Origin: Geobacter sp. UBA2189
GTDB taxonomy: Bacteria; Desulfobacterota; Desulfuromonadia; Geobacterales; Pseudopelobacteraceae
Length of the DNA stretch: 64,000 nt
Assembly: GCA_002328035.1 (NCBI GenBank)
Contig: DCVL01000017.1
Coordinates: 254,443-318,442, forward strand
Direction of reading: 5' to 3'
Position numbers and translations under genes: made by a program. Under the pieces are notes generated by a model, which was not told where the DNA came from, searched no databases, and saw nothing but the letters and a program-made list of their open reading frames with translations. This document shows positions 6,307-15,280 of the stretch, in pieces; the first letter of the stretch is position 1, and every line of letters begins with the position of its first letter.

Positions 6307-8304
6307 CTATTTAAGAAACTGCTCGACCTTTTCTGCTACCTGCTTAGGGGTCATTCCAAACTGCTCAGCCAATACTTCTGCAGGGGCAGAGGCTCCAAAC
6401 TGCTCCCAGCCGATAAACAGACCCTCTTCACCAAGCAATCTGGCAAAAGATTCACCTCTACCGGCTTCTATAGCCACCCTCTTGACACCGGCAGGCAGTG
6501 CGGAACGGCGATACTCCCCAGATTGAGCCATAAATGTAGCGATATCTGGAACTGATACAACCCTTGCCGCAATACCTTTCTCTTTGAGGAGTTTGGCTGC
6601 ATCCAGGGCAAGCGACACCTCGGAGCCTGAAGCCATAAGCAGTACAGCCGGATTGTCGGTATCAGCCAGAATATAGCCCCCCATCAGAGGTAGATTCTGG
6701 TCAGCTCCATTCATCCGTGGAAGAAGGGGAAGCTTCTGACGGGTCAGTATAAGAGCCGTAGGACCGTTATGATATTTTATTGCCGCATACCAGGCTAGTG
6801 CTGTTTCAACTGCGTCAGCGGGACGAATTACCTGTAGTCCAGGGATCATCCTCAAGGAAGCGGTATGTTCAATCGGCTGGTGGGTGGGACCATCTTCGCC
6901 TACGGCAAAGGAATCATGTGTGAAGATGTAGACTACCTGCTGCTTCATGAGAGCAGAAAGGCGAACTGCAGGACGGCAGTAGTCTGAGAAGACCAGGAAT
7001 GTTGCGCAGTATGGAATAACAGAGCCGTAAAGCGACATTCCATTGCAGATAGCGCCCATTGAATGCTCGCGGATTCCAAAGTGAATGTTGCGGCCACCGA
7101 ATGCACCTGCCTGAACTGAGGCGGCTCCCTTTATATCGCTGTTGTTTGAAGGGGAGAGATCAGCGGAGCCTCCTGCAAGAGCTGGCATCATTGCAGCCAG
7201 CTTTTGCAGGACTGCACCTGAAAGGGATCTGGTTGCGCCATCCTTTCCGGCAACTGATGCCAGCAGTTCTTCCGCCAGATTTTCAGGCACCTGCTTCTGC
7301 CATGAGCTGTCCCACAATGTGGCCTTTTCCGGATTGGCTTTGCGCCAGGTAGTAAAGTTGTTCTGCCATAGTTCATACTGCTTTTTCAGGTCTGCTACCC
7401 TCTTCGCGCATTGTTCTGCAACATCAGCAGGCACGGTAAACGATTTTTCGTTCCAGCCGAGGTTTGCTCGGGTAGCCTCGATTTCATCCTTGCCCAGCGG
7501 AGAACCGTGTGCTCCTGGTGAATCCTGCTTGTTGGGGGATCCAAATGCTATGTGGGTTTCTGCGATAATAAGGGATGGCCTGGCGGTTTCATCGATTCCA
7601 TTTTGTAAGGCTCTGGTTACCTGATCGTGATCATGTCCGTCAACCTTCTGGATGTGCCATCCTGCAGCCTCAAAACGTTTGGCCAAATCTTCTGACCAGG
7701 CCAGATTGGTCTTGCCTTCAATGGTTATACTGTTGCAGTCGTACAGATAGACGAGATTGCCAAGTTTCAGGTGGCCGGCAAGGGCGGCCGCTTCATATGA
7801 GATCCCTTCCTGGAGATCGCCGTCACCCACAATCGCAAAAACCCGATGGGTGATCGGTGAAAAATCCGGTGTGTTGAACCGTTCAGCTGCCATCTTTGCA
7901 GCTAAAGCCATCCCTACCCCGTTTGCCACACCCTGTCCGAGAGGGCCGGTGGTCACCTCAACGCCGGGAGTATGGCCAAACTCTGGATGCCCAGGGGTTT
8001 TGCTTCCCCACTGACGAAAATTTTTCAGTTCTTCCATTGAGAGTTCAAATCCGAAGAGATGCAGCAAAGAGTAAAGCAACATTGAGCCATGGCCTGCAGA
8101 GAGTATAAAACGGTCGCGGTTTGCCCAGGTTGTATCAGCAGGGTTGAAGCTCAAAAAGCCTCCCCAAAGCGCAACGGCCATATCTGCTGAGCCCATTGGA
8201 AGACCGGGATGACCGGAATTGGCTTTCTCAACGGCATCAGCGGAAAGAAGGCGGATAGTATTGGCGCAGCGCAAGGCCTGCTCGGCATTAATAGGGTTAG
8301 ACAT
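6307..8304 (-). CDS. tkt: Transketolase
   Basis: A 665-residue thiamine-diphosphate enzyme of the pentose phosphate pathway, full length. Visible features are HPGLPMGSADMAVALW at the N-terminus, the ThDP-binding motif starting GDGDLQEG and ending at an Asn about 30 residues on, the pyrimidine-domain segment FGIREHSMGAICNG, and DSFAVGEDGPTHQPIEH. The start at 8304 gives MSNPINAEQALRCANTIR, typical of the family, with AAAGGAG 7 bases upstream; the open frame extends 24 codons further but has no supporting site. It starts 25 bases after the stop of thiL and runs with thiL and polA. It provides erythrose 4-phosphate for the aroF product downstream. Confidence 0.97.
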   Translation of the reverse strand: MSNPINAEQALRCANTIRLLSADAVEKANSGHPGLPMGSADMAVALWGGFLSFNPADTTWANRDRFILSAGHGSMLLYSLLHLFGFELSMEELKNFRQWGSKTPGHPEFGHTPGVEVTTGPLGQGVANGVGMALAAKMAAERFNTPDFSPITHRVFAIVGDGDLQEGISYEAAALAGHLKLGNLVYLYDCNSITIEGKTNLAWSEDLAKRFEAAGWHIQKVDGHDHDQVTRALQNGIDETARPSLIIAETHIAFGSPNKQDSPGAHGSPLGKDEIEATRANLGWNEKSFTVPADVAEQCAKRVADLKKQYELWQNNFTTWRKANPEKATLWDSSWQKQVPENLAEELLASVAGKDGATRSLSGAVLQKLAAMMPALAGGSADLSPSNNSDIKGAASVQAGAFGGRNIHFGIREHSMGAICNGMSLYGSVIPYCATFLVFSDYCRPAVRLSALMKQQVVYIFTHDSFAVGEDGPTHQPIEHTASLRMIPGLQVIRPADAVETALAWYAAIKYHNGPTALILTRQKLPLLPRMNGADQNLPLMGGYILADTDNPAVLLMASGSEVSLALDAAKLLKEKGIAARVVSVPDIATFMAQSGEYRRSALPAGVKRVAIEAGRGESFARLLGEEGLFIGWEQFGASAPAEVLAEQFGMTPKQVAEKVEQFLK

Positions 8305-8329
8305 CGGTACAGCTCCTTTCAAATGTTCT

Positions 8330-9334
8330 TCAAAAATGGGTATAGCCTGAAGCGGTTGGCCGGAACTCTTTTCCATCAGGTTTTATTGTGCGTATACCAT
8401 CTGAGCCGCCTACTTTACCAACAACTGTAACCTGAATGCCAGCAGTTTTTGCCAATTCATAAATGGTGTTGCGATTATCAGGTGAAGCAGTAAAGCAGAG
8501 CTCATAATCTTCTCCGCCTGATATAACCAGAGACCAGGGGATTGAGGAGGAATCACTGAAATATTTGGTGAAAGATGAGGATAGCGGTATCTTTTCAAGC
8601 TGAATCTCTGCGCTGCATCCTGAACTTTCGCATATATGTCCAAGATCTGCCAAAAGGCCATCGCTGATATCTATCATCGCATTGACTTGGTCTGATTCAG
8701 CAAGTTTAACTCCAAGATTGCAGCGTGGGACTGGATCGATATGTCGCAATAACAGGTAATCCTCTCCAGAGCCAAGCCTTTTGCCCTGTAACAGCAGCTG
8801 CAGACCCAGGGCAGAATCACCCAGTGTGCCGCTTACCCATATATCGTCTCCATACTTTGCTCCGCTTCGTTTAAGAATAAGCTCTGGTTTCTGCTCTCCA
8901 ATAATGGTTATGGAGATGGTCAGCCCGCCTTTTGATGAGCAGGTGTCACCGCCGGCCAGAATGCAGTTGTGCTCCGCCGCCTGGGCTGAAAGGCCATCCA
9001 GCAGCCCTTCGATTGTAGCAAGCGGAAATCCGGCAGGAATTGCAATAGAGAGGAAAAACCATCGTGAGGTGGCTCCCATGCTTGCTATGTCGGAAAGATT
9101 GACTGCAAGTGCTTTCCTCCCAAGCAGGTAAGGGGAGCAGAATTCCAGATTAAAATGAACTCCCTCGGCAAGAAGGTCGGTGGAGACCAGAAGCTGAGAA
9201 GAGGGGGATGGTGATAGCAGTGCGGCATCATCACCTATTCCCAATTCCGGAGGTGAAGGCTGCGGAAAACGGCTTCGAATCAGTTCAATAAGACCGAATT
9301 CGCCAAGAGAAGAGAGATTTTTCTGCGTCTGCAT
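8330..9334 (-). CDS. thiL: Thiamine-monophosphate kinase
   Basis: A 334-residue kinase making thiamine diphosphate from thiamine monophosphate, the last step of cofactor synthesis. Motifs are GEFGLIELI at the N-terminus, the metal/ATP-binding GIGDDAALL, STDLLAEGVHFN, ALAVNLSDIASMGA, GGDTC, IDISDGLLADLGH and SGGEDYELCF. All are in the order usual for ThiL. The start overlaps the polA stop by one base, and the next gene downstream is transketolase, whose cofactor is thiamine diphosphate. That functional pairing is suggestive but may simply reflect operon history. Length and motifs are complete. Confidence 0.96.
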   Translation of the reverse strand: MQTQKNLSSLGEFGLIELIRSRFPQPSPPELGIGDDAALLSPSPSSQLLVSTDLLAEGVHFNLEFCSPYLLGRKALAVNLSDIASMGATSRWFFLSIAIPAGFPLATIEGLLDGLSAQAAEHNCILAGGDTCSSKGGLTISITIIGEQKPELILKRSGAKYGDDIWVSGTLGDSALGLQLLLQGKRLGSGEDYLLLRHIDPVPRCNLGVKLAESDQVNAMIDISDGLLADLGHICESSGCSAEIQLEKIPLSSSFTKYFSDSSSIPWSLVISGGEDYELCFTASPDNRNTIYELAKTAGIQVTVVGKVGGSDGIRTIKPDGKEFRPTASGYTHF

Positions 9335-12078
9335 CAGTGTGCCTCGCTCCAGTTCTTGCCCCAGTTTATATCTACCTTAAGCGGCACCTTCAGGTCAAAT
9401 GCCTTTGACATCTCTCTTTCAACCAGTGTTTTCATCTGTTCAAGCTCCTCTCCTGGTACCTCAAATACAAGTTCATCATGCACCTGCATGATTAGGCGGC
9501 TTTTAAGACCTTCTACTCTGAGGGCACGGTCAACATTAATCATCGCCTTTTTGATGATGTCCGCTGCTGAACCCTGAATAGGATAGTTGATGGCGTTCCG
9601 TTCGGCAAACGAACGTATGTTGCCATTGCTGCTGTTAATGTCGCTTATAGGCAGTTTTCGACCCAGGATCGTCTTTACGCATCCTGTCTCTCTTGCCTCC
9701 ATGATGCATGAGTCCAGATAGGCAATAGCTCCGCTGTGACGCTCTTTATAGGCTGAAATGAACTTCTCCGCCAGGTTGCGTGCAACGCCCAGCTGTTTGG
9801 CCAGTGAAAACGCCCCTTGGCCGTAGATTATTCCAAAATTTATTGTCTTTGCCTGACGCCTCATCTCGCTTGTTACCATCTCGGGAAACAGCCCGAATAC
9901 CTCACTGGCTGTGCGGGTATGGATATCTTCATCATTGCTGAATGCATCGCAGAATACGGGATCTGAAGAGAGGTGAGCCAGCACACGCAGTTCAATCTGT
10001 GAGTAATCTGCCGCAAGTATAAGGCTGCCTTCAGGAGACACAAACGCCTCCCTTATCCTCTTCCCCTCATTAGTGCGTACAGGTATGTTCTGAAGGTTGG
10101 GATCTGAAGATGAAAGTCTTCCTGTTGCCGTGACAGCCTGATTGTAGGATGTATGTACCCTGCCGTTTTTGTCGGCCAGTCTTGTAAGGGCATCCGTATA
10201 TGTGGACTTCAGTTTTGAGAGGGCGCGGTAATCAAGCAGAAGGCGGGCAATTTCATGTTCCTCTGCCAGTATGGAGAGCACCTCGTTGTCGGTGGATCTG
10301 CCGGTTTTCCCCTTTGTTTTTTTGCCGGACTGAAGGTTGAGCCGTTCAAACAGCACCTCTTCAAGCTGTTTTGGAGAATTAAGGTTAAACGGGCCGGATG
10401 CCAGCTCATAGATATTCTGCTCCAGTTTTTGAATCTGCTGGCCAAACTGTAAAGAGAGCTCTCCAAGAAAGGCTGTGTCCAGAAGAACCCCATAATGTTC
10501 CATTCCGGCAAGGATCTCCATAAGAGGCATTTCCAGTTCAAACAGCAATTTGTCAAGATGCTGCTTCTTTATCATCGGGAGGAGTTTTTCATGTAGCAGC
10601 CAGGTTGCGTCGGCATCTTCGGCTGCATATATGGAGGCCTTTTCAATCTCAACCTCGCTGAAATTTATCCTGGCTTTGCCTGTGCCGGTGATTTCATCGT
10701 AAGAGATCATCTTGTGTTCCAGATGCTCCTGAGCCAGGGCATCCAGACCATGTCCGCCACGGGATGGATTGAGCAGATAGGAACATAACATGGTATCACA
10801 CCAGCATCCATTTACCTGAATACCTGCGGTTGCCATAACCTGCAGATCAAACTTGAGGTTCTGTCCTATTTTCCGTATTGCCGGATCTGTGAAGGCCGGT
10901 TTGAGCCGTTCAATGACTATGGAAACTGGTAGCTGTTCAGGGGCAAGAACTACTGCCTTGTCACTGTTACCTGATGAGCTGAAGAGATCTCCATTGTTCA
11001 GAGATAAGGTGGTCAGGGCGGTGCGATGCCCCACAGGTATATAGAACGCTTCGTGCGGTTCCAGCGATATGGATATTCCAACCAGTCCGGCTGTTCCTGG
11101 ATCAAGACTGGTGGTTTCGGTGTCAAAGGCAAAGGCTACAGCCTTCGCCATTCGTAAAGCCAGCTTTTCCAGTGCATCGGTTGTCACTATGCAGTGGTAT
11201 CGATCGCTCTTCAGTGTAGCCCGGGCAGTCAGTTCCTTTATAAGGGTATGAAAACCGTACTCCTTGAACAGATCGTTCAGTCTTGCAGTATCCGGCTCTC
11301 TGGCTATAAGTTCATCAGGTTCAAGTTCAAACGGGACATCCCTGATAATAGTAGCCAGGGTTCTGGAAAGACGAGCCTGTTCCGCAAATTCACGCAGTTT
11401 TTCACCAACCTTGCCCTGTATCTCGTCTGCCTTGTCCAGTAATGCATCCATTGAGCCGAACTGCTGAATGAGCTTTATGGCGGTCTTCTCGCCAATCCCC
11501 GGCACTCCTGGTATGTTATCCGAGTTGTCCCCTGCAAGTCCCAGTATATCTATCACCTTTTCAGGAGGCACACCGAACCTTTCATAAACCTGAGGAATGG
11601 CAGATGATACGTTTTTCATTGTGTCCAGCAGGGTGGTCTGTTCAGTAACAATCTGCATCAGATCCTTATCGCCTGTAACTACAACAACCTTTCCCCCTTC
11701 AGCCTCCCAGCGGGCTGCAAGGGTACCGATCAGGTCATCGGCCTCGTATCCCTCCAGCTCCACCACTGGTATGTTGAAAGCCCTTACCAGATTACGGATT
11801 GGCTCCACCTGCTGGCGCAGGTCATCGGGCATCTCAGCTCGGTTGGCCTTGTAGGCCGGGTACAGTTCAGTGCGGAAGGTGACTCGCCCCACATCAAAGA
11901 CCATGGCAAGGTGCTGCGGCTGATAATCCTTCAGCAGTTTCAGCAACATCTGGGTAAAGCCGTAGATGGCATTGGTGGGAAAACCGGTGGGGGACGATAG
12001 CCGCTTGATGGCAAAGTAGGCCCGGTACAGGTAGGAAGAACCATCAATCAGGTAGAGGGTGTTGTTGTCAGGATTCAT
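9334..12078 (-). CDS. polA: DNA polymerase I
   Basis: A 914-residue, three-domain DNA polymerase I. Residues 1 to about 290 are the 5'-3' flap nuclease (GYEADDLIGTLA, VTGDKDLMQIV and the helix-three-turn-helix GDNSDNIPGVPGIGEKTA). Residues about 300-500 are the 3'-5' exonuclease, and the DTETTSLD motif suggests proofreading is intact. Residues about 530-914 are the polymerase, with motif A (LILAADYSQIELRVLAHL), the O helix (RRQAKTINFGIIYGQGAF) and motif C (MQVHDELVFEV). It fills gaps in repair and replaces RNA primers. Its 5' end faces the accessory block at 12185-15178. No strong ribosome-binding site precedes the ATG. Confidence 0.97.
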   Translation of the reverse strand: MNPDNNTLYLIDGSSYLYRAYFAIKRLSSPTGFPTNAIYGFTQMLLKLLKDYQPQHLAMVFDVGRVTFRTELYPAYKANRAEMPDDLRQQVEPIRNLVRAFNIPVVELEGYEADDLIGTLAARWEAEGGKVVVVTGDKDLMQIVTEQTTLLDTMKNVSSAIPQVYERFGVPPEKVIDILGLAGDNSDNIPGVPGIGEKTAIKLIQQFGSMDALLDKADEIQGKVGEKLREFAEQARLSRTLATIIRDVPFELEPDELIAREPDTARLNDLFKEYGFHTLIKELTARATLKSDRYHCIVTTDALEKLALRMAKAVAFAFDTETTSLDPGTAGLVGISISLEPHEAFYIPVGHRTALTTLSLNNGDLFSSSGNSDKAVVLAPEQLPVSIVIERLKPAFTDPAIRKIGQNLKFDLQVMATAGIQVNGCWCDTMLCSYLLNPSRGGHGLDALAQEHLEHKMISYDEITGTGKARINFSEVEIEKASIYAAEDADATWLLHEKLLPMIKKQHLDKLLFELEMPLMEILAGMEHYGVLLDTAFLGELSLQFGQQIQKLEQNIYELASGPFNLNSPKQLEEVLFERLNLQSGKKTKGKTGRSTDNEVLSILAEEHEIARLLLDYRALSKLKSTYTDALTRLADKNGRVHTSYNQAVTATGRLSSSDPNLQNIPVRTNEGKRIREAFVSPEGSLILAADYSQIELRVLAHLSSDPVFCDAFSNDEDIHTRTASEVFGLFPEMVTSEMRRQAKTINFGIIYGQGAFSLAKQLGVARNLAEKFISAYKERHSGAIAYLDSCIMEARETGCVKTILGRKLPISDINSSNGNIRSFAERNAINYPIQGSAADIIKKAMINVDRALRVEGLKSRLIMQVHDELVFEVPGEELEQMKTLVEREMSKAFDLKVPLKVDINWGKNWSEAH

Positions 12079-12184
12079 GGGGTGTCCGATAGCTGTTGTA
12101 GTTGAGGTTGGTTAACGGTGTGAGCCTTGACCCATTGGTTTGTGAACGGGTCTAACGCGTTGGTTGTGTCATGCCTTTAGACCG

Positions 12185-12859
12185 CTATTTCCTTATTGAT
12201 TCAAGCAAAGACTTTACATCAAGCCGAACTCTCTCTTCTTCATCTTGTATAAAATCGTTTAAGTCGCATTTTCGACCATTGTGAAGTAATTCCCAAATAT
12301 ACAGGTCAATCGCGTGAAGAAAACCTAGCATTTCCTCAATTTCACCAATGTTTGTCTTGCTGAAGAGAAGATGAGCCTCGTCGAGGTATTTGAGGTCTTT
12401 ATGCGCGTATATCTTGTGGCGCAGTGGTTTATAAATGCTCTTGAAAATTTCACTCCATTTCTCAACTTCTGCATCGAGGCAGACAAAATCGGCGGCGCTA
12501 GGTTCATAAGTGCTTGCCATGTATTCGTTAAGCCATTCTGGCTCAGGGCCATCTACAAACTTACGGGCACGGAGCGCTGGCCTTGAAAACTCTGCAATAT
12601 TTCCAGTGCATCCTTTCAAGAGGTTGTAGATTGATAATGAATCCTTGTCTTTGTCAAATATTCGGCCTAAGCCGATGAAAAATGTACACTGAAGGGAATG
12701 TGTGATGACTTGCCATGACAACGGGGTTCTGTTGAGCGCAGTAATGTAACTCTTGTCTTCGGCAGCAACATTGTTGATCGACTTCCAAACATAAAAGCTG
12801 GTGGTTGCAAGATGCACTTCATTGCGATAGTGCGTTAACTTTGATTCTATCGATTTCAT
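12185..12859 (-). CDS. HEPN/AbiU2-like protein, unknown specific role
   Basis: A 224-residue, mostly alpha-helical, soluble protein. The key visible feature is RHKIYAH at residues 147-153, fitting the R-x(4-6)-H motif of HEPN RNases. The preceding region (around KPLRHKIYAHKD) resembles the HEPN domain of AbiU2-type abortive-infection proteins. HEPN proteins often act as toxins or defence RNases, alone or with a nucleotidyltransferase partner. No MNT-type antitoxin is adjacent here. Composition is more AT-rich than that of polA next door. It is separated from the RhuM-Fic gene by a gap holding a perfect 12-bp inverted repeat. Assignment rests on the motif and general resemblance only; a ribonuclease role is inferred. 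Confidence 0.6.
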   Translation of the reverse strand: MKSIESKLTHYRNEVHLATTSFYVWKSINNVAAEDKSYITALNRTPLSWQVITHSLQCTFFIGLGRIFDKDKDSLSIYNLLKGCTGNIAEFSRPALRARKFVDGPEPEWLNEYMASTYEPSAADFVCLDAEVEKWSEIFKSIYKPLRHKIYAHKDLKYLDEAHLLFSKTNIGEIEEMLGFLHAIDLYIWELLHNGRKCDLNDFIQDEEERVRLDVKSLLESIRK

Positions 12860-12889
12860 ATCTTCCTTTTTGACATAACTTATTTGTTG

Positions 12890-12921
12890 ACCGGTTCACG
12901 CACGCACGCGCGTGAACCGGT
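12890..12921. repeat. Perfect 12-bp inverted repeat with 8-base GC-rich loop
   Basis: ACCGGTTCACGC (12890-12901) is mirrored by GCGTGAACCGGT (12910-12921) around ACGCACGC. There is no T-tract on either side, so it is not a typical intrinsic terminator. It lies between the HEPN-like and RhuM-Fic genes. It could be a regulator-binding site, an mRNA-stabilising hairpin or the remnant of a recombination site. Confidence 0.75.
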
Positions 12922-12959
12922 GATCTTCCCAAACGGAACATTTATTCCGGTAGCCCCCG

Positions 12960-13943
12960 CTAATTCTCCCGGTTAATCAGATTCACCACAACCTTCACAA
13001 TCGTGTCCTTCTCCTCTGGTCTGCTCTCGGCAATTAACAGGGTTAGCGCCACCAGGGCATTGTCTGCCAAGCGCTTGCCGCCATCTGGCCGGTAGAGACA
13101 ACCGCAGCCGCCCAGGAAGTAGACGAACAGTGCAGCGGCAATTCGTTTGTTGCCATCGGAAAAGGCGTGGTTCTTGACCACAAAGTACAGCAGGTTGGCG
13201 GCCCTCTCCTCTACACTGGGGTACAGCTCCTTGCCACCAAAGGTCTGGTAGATGGTGGCCAGGGCGCTCTTGAAACCATCATCCTTTTCCAGCCCAAACA
13301 GACCGCCGAACTCCCCCTTCATGGAGGCCACAATACTGATCGCCTCATCATACCCGAGGAGATAATCGCTATTCTGGGTGGTGGAGCCGATGCTCAGGGT
13401 GCCGTGGTCGTAGCGATCCAGCGTGGTCAGGGCATATGCGTAGTCAGTAATCACCGCCAGTAAGCCCTTGGCCTCTTCAAGCCCGATCTCCTGTTGGGCT
13501 ATGGTCTGCTCCAGCAGGGTAACGGTCTTGCGCAGGTCGTTCAGTTTTTCGGTCTGTTCCTGCAGGCGCTGCTGGTTGAGGGTGTAGCCTTTAACCAAGT
13601 GGTCTTTCAGTATCCGTGTTGCCCAAATACGGAAGCGTGTGCCTTGCTGAGACTTGACCCGATAGCCGACCGAGATGATAACATCAAGGTTGTAATGGGA
13701 AACATTGTAGTTTTTCCCATCAGTTGCAGTTTGTGCAAAAAATGCACAAACTGACTTTTCATCAAGCTCAGCCTCTTTGAAGAGGTTTTTGATATGCTTG
13801 GTAATAACAGAACGCTCTCTGCCAAACAGCAGAGACATCTGCTCTTGTGTCAGCCAGACGGTTTCCTGGTCGAGCTTGACCTCCAGCATGGCCTTGCCGT
13901 CGGCAGCCTGGTAAATCAGTATGTTGCTGGTTTGATCAGTCAT
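12960..13943 (-). CDS. RhuM-family protein with C-terminal Fic/Doc domain
   Basis: 327 residues. The N-terminal half is the RhuM/ORF6N-like region (LTQEQMSLLFGRERSVITKHI, a probable DNA-binding helix-turn-helix, then SHYNLDVIISVGYRVKSQQGTRFRIWAT). A coiled-coil-prone linker covers about 120-160. The C-terminal half is a Fic/Doc domain with HAFSDGNKR at 259-267, giving the catalytic His259 and the phosphate-binding loop. Fic/Doc enzymes transfer AMP or phosphate to proteins. The combination is common in mobile and accessory DNA and is often annotated as virulence protein RhuM. No separate Phd-type antitoxin is adjacent; the N-terminal domain may be autoregulatory (inference). It overlaps the end of the DUF3089 gene by 4 bases (ATGA). 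Confidence 0.85.
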   Translation of the reverse strand: MTDQTSNILIYQAADGKAMLEVKLDQETVWLTQEQMSLLFGRERSVITKHIKNLFKEAELDEKSVCAFFAQTATDGKNYNVSHYNLDVIISVGYRVKSQQGTRFRIWATRILKDHLVKGYTLNQQRLQEQTEKLNDLRKTVTLLEQTIAQQEIGLEEAKGLLAVITDYAYALTTLDRYDHGTLSIGSTTQNSDYLLGYDEAISIVASMKGEFGGLFGLEKDDGFKSALATIYQTFGGKELYPSVEERAANLLYFVVKNHAFSDGNKRIAAALFVYFLGGCGCLYRPDGGKRLADNALVALTLLIAESRPEEKDTIVKVVVNLINREN

Positions 13944-15178
13944 GGTTTTGGTTGCTCGTTATAGGCATTTATCCTAGTGATGACATTCTCTTCAAGGTTG
14001 GAGAAAAAGAACGCGTAGTCGTAGTTGTGGTACCAACCAGGTCGTAAGTTGTACGGGGAATTCAAGCTGTCAAAGGTTCCGGGTGCCGGCAGCTGAGATG
14101 GATTAATCACCAGAGCGCCTTGATTGTTTTGCGCACCGGTGTAGTTGGGAATTTTAACAGCATCGACTGCAACACCCCCGATCAACTGATTTGACCAGTT
14201 GACTGCACTTTGGCCGGCAGGAGGCACCAGTTGAGGATTTGCGGGCGGCTGAAACTTATAGAAAATAGCGCCTGAATTTGCTGAGGCGGGTGCAGCAGTA
14301 GCCTCAGAGCCGTTCGGTGACGTTGCTACCCAAGTTAGCGGATTGACGCTATATGCGTTTGGTTTAACTATCCCAACTCCAGTTGGATGCGTTAAATCTA
14401 CTGACTGTGTCCAATCTCCTGGCAATTCTTGAGTGTTGTACGTAATGATACAGCCAGTCTGATCACTGCTACTACAAATGTTGAGTGAGGACAGAGCGGA
14501 ATAGTTTTGCATGTCTTCCGCCGTAACCGACCAGCCGATGATATATGCGGCAACCAACTGCGCACGGAGTGCCGCGTCTCCGAACCGTCGCTCCAGAAGC
14601 ATCAGCAAAAGGTTGGAACCCTGACTATGGCCAGCAAGGATAAAAGGTCTCGAGTTACCTGATGCATCTTTATTGTAATAGTTAAGAAAATATGTGAATG
14701 CCTCGCTGACATCGGAATATGCAATTTCCATCGCCGTATTTGCCGCCGAGATGTTAGCTGGAGTACTGCCCCACAGTAGCGCCTGAAGCACATTTATACC
14801 GGCTGACTGACGATAGTACGGTACATACAGGTTGGTGCCGGCCTTGTAGAAGACACTTGCCTTCGATGCGACTTGATTAGTAATTCCAGGATCAGTGATG
14901 GCTTGTGCTATGGTCTGGTTCCAACCCGTAGCGTAGGTTGAGCCGTTACTGGCTGGATTTGGGAAATAGGTCGATGGATAGACGAAGAAGACATCCACCG
15001 GTTGTGATGCCGTTTCCGGAAGAGTCTGCCAGTTAGTTTTAAGCGCGTAATTGGTGATGTTCGGAGTGTTCGTCTCCGCACTGGTGCCGGAACAGCCCGC
15101 CATGGTTGCCAGCCCAAGACAACAGAAGCAGGCCGCCAAGATAAAATTAAGTTTTTTTGTTTTCTTTATGGTTTCCAT
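13940..15178 (-). CDS. DUF3089-type alpha/beta-hydrolase lipoprotein
   Basis: 412 residues. A lipoprotein signal peptide ends in ATMAGC with Cys29 as the lipidation site. The mature part has the nucleophile elbow GHSQG (Ser185) preceded by PFILA, typical of alpha/beta hydrolases, and a VFFVYPSTYF segment near 63-72, which I associate with the DUF3089 family. Substrate is unknown; an ester or lipid is likely. ATG 15178 is preferred, with GAGGT 7 bases upstream; the GTG three codons earlier overlaps that site. It is the first gene of a three-gene minus-strand block with RhuM-Fic and the HEPN-like protein. Why a secreted hydrolase leads that block is unclear. Confidence 0.75.
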   Translation of the reverse strand: METIKKTKKLNFILAACFCCLGLATMAGCSGTSAETNTPNITNYALKTNWQTLPETASQPVDVFFVYPSTYFPNPASNGSTYATGWNQTIAQAITDPGITNQVASKASVFYKAGTNLYVPYYRQSAGINVLQALLWGSTPANISAANTAMEIAYSDVSEAFTYFLNYYNKDASGNSRPFILAGHSQGSNLLLMLLERRFGDAALRAQLVAAYIIGWSVTAEDMQNYSALSSLNICSSSDQTGCIITYNTQELPGDWTQSVDLTHPTGVGIVKPNAYSVNPLTWVATSPNGSEATAAPASANSGAIFYKFQPPANPQLVPPAGQSAVNWSNQLIGGVAVDAVKIPNYTGAQNNQGALVINPSQLPAPGTFDSLNSPYNLRPGWYHNYDYAFFFSNLEENVITRINAYNEQPKP

Positions 15179-15280
15179 AATGTTCACCTCTCTTGTCGCA
15201 CGCGTACTTTTTTTGTACGGCTGCTTGACTGATGTTACTGGTTTGTTCAGTCTTTTGTCTTGCTAACCATTACAGCCGTA

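Noticed and set aside
12149..12183. GGTCTAA and TTAGACC inverted pair with TAACGCGTT, resembling an integron attC site.
   Set aside because: The spacing is only about 20 bases, the L boxes and the extrahelical-base pattern are missing, and no integrase or second site was seen.
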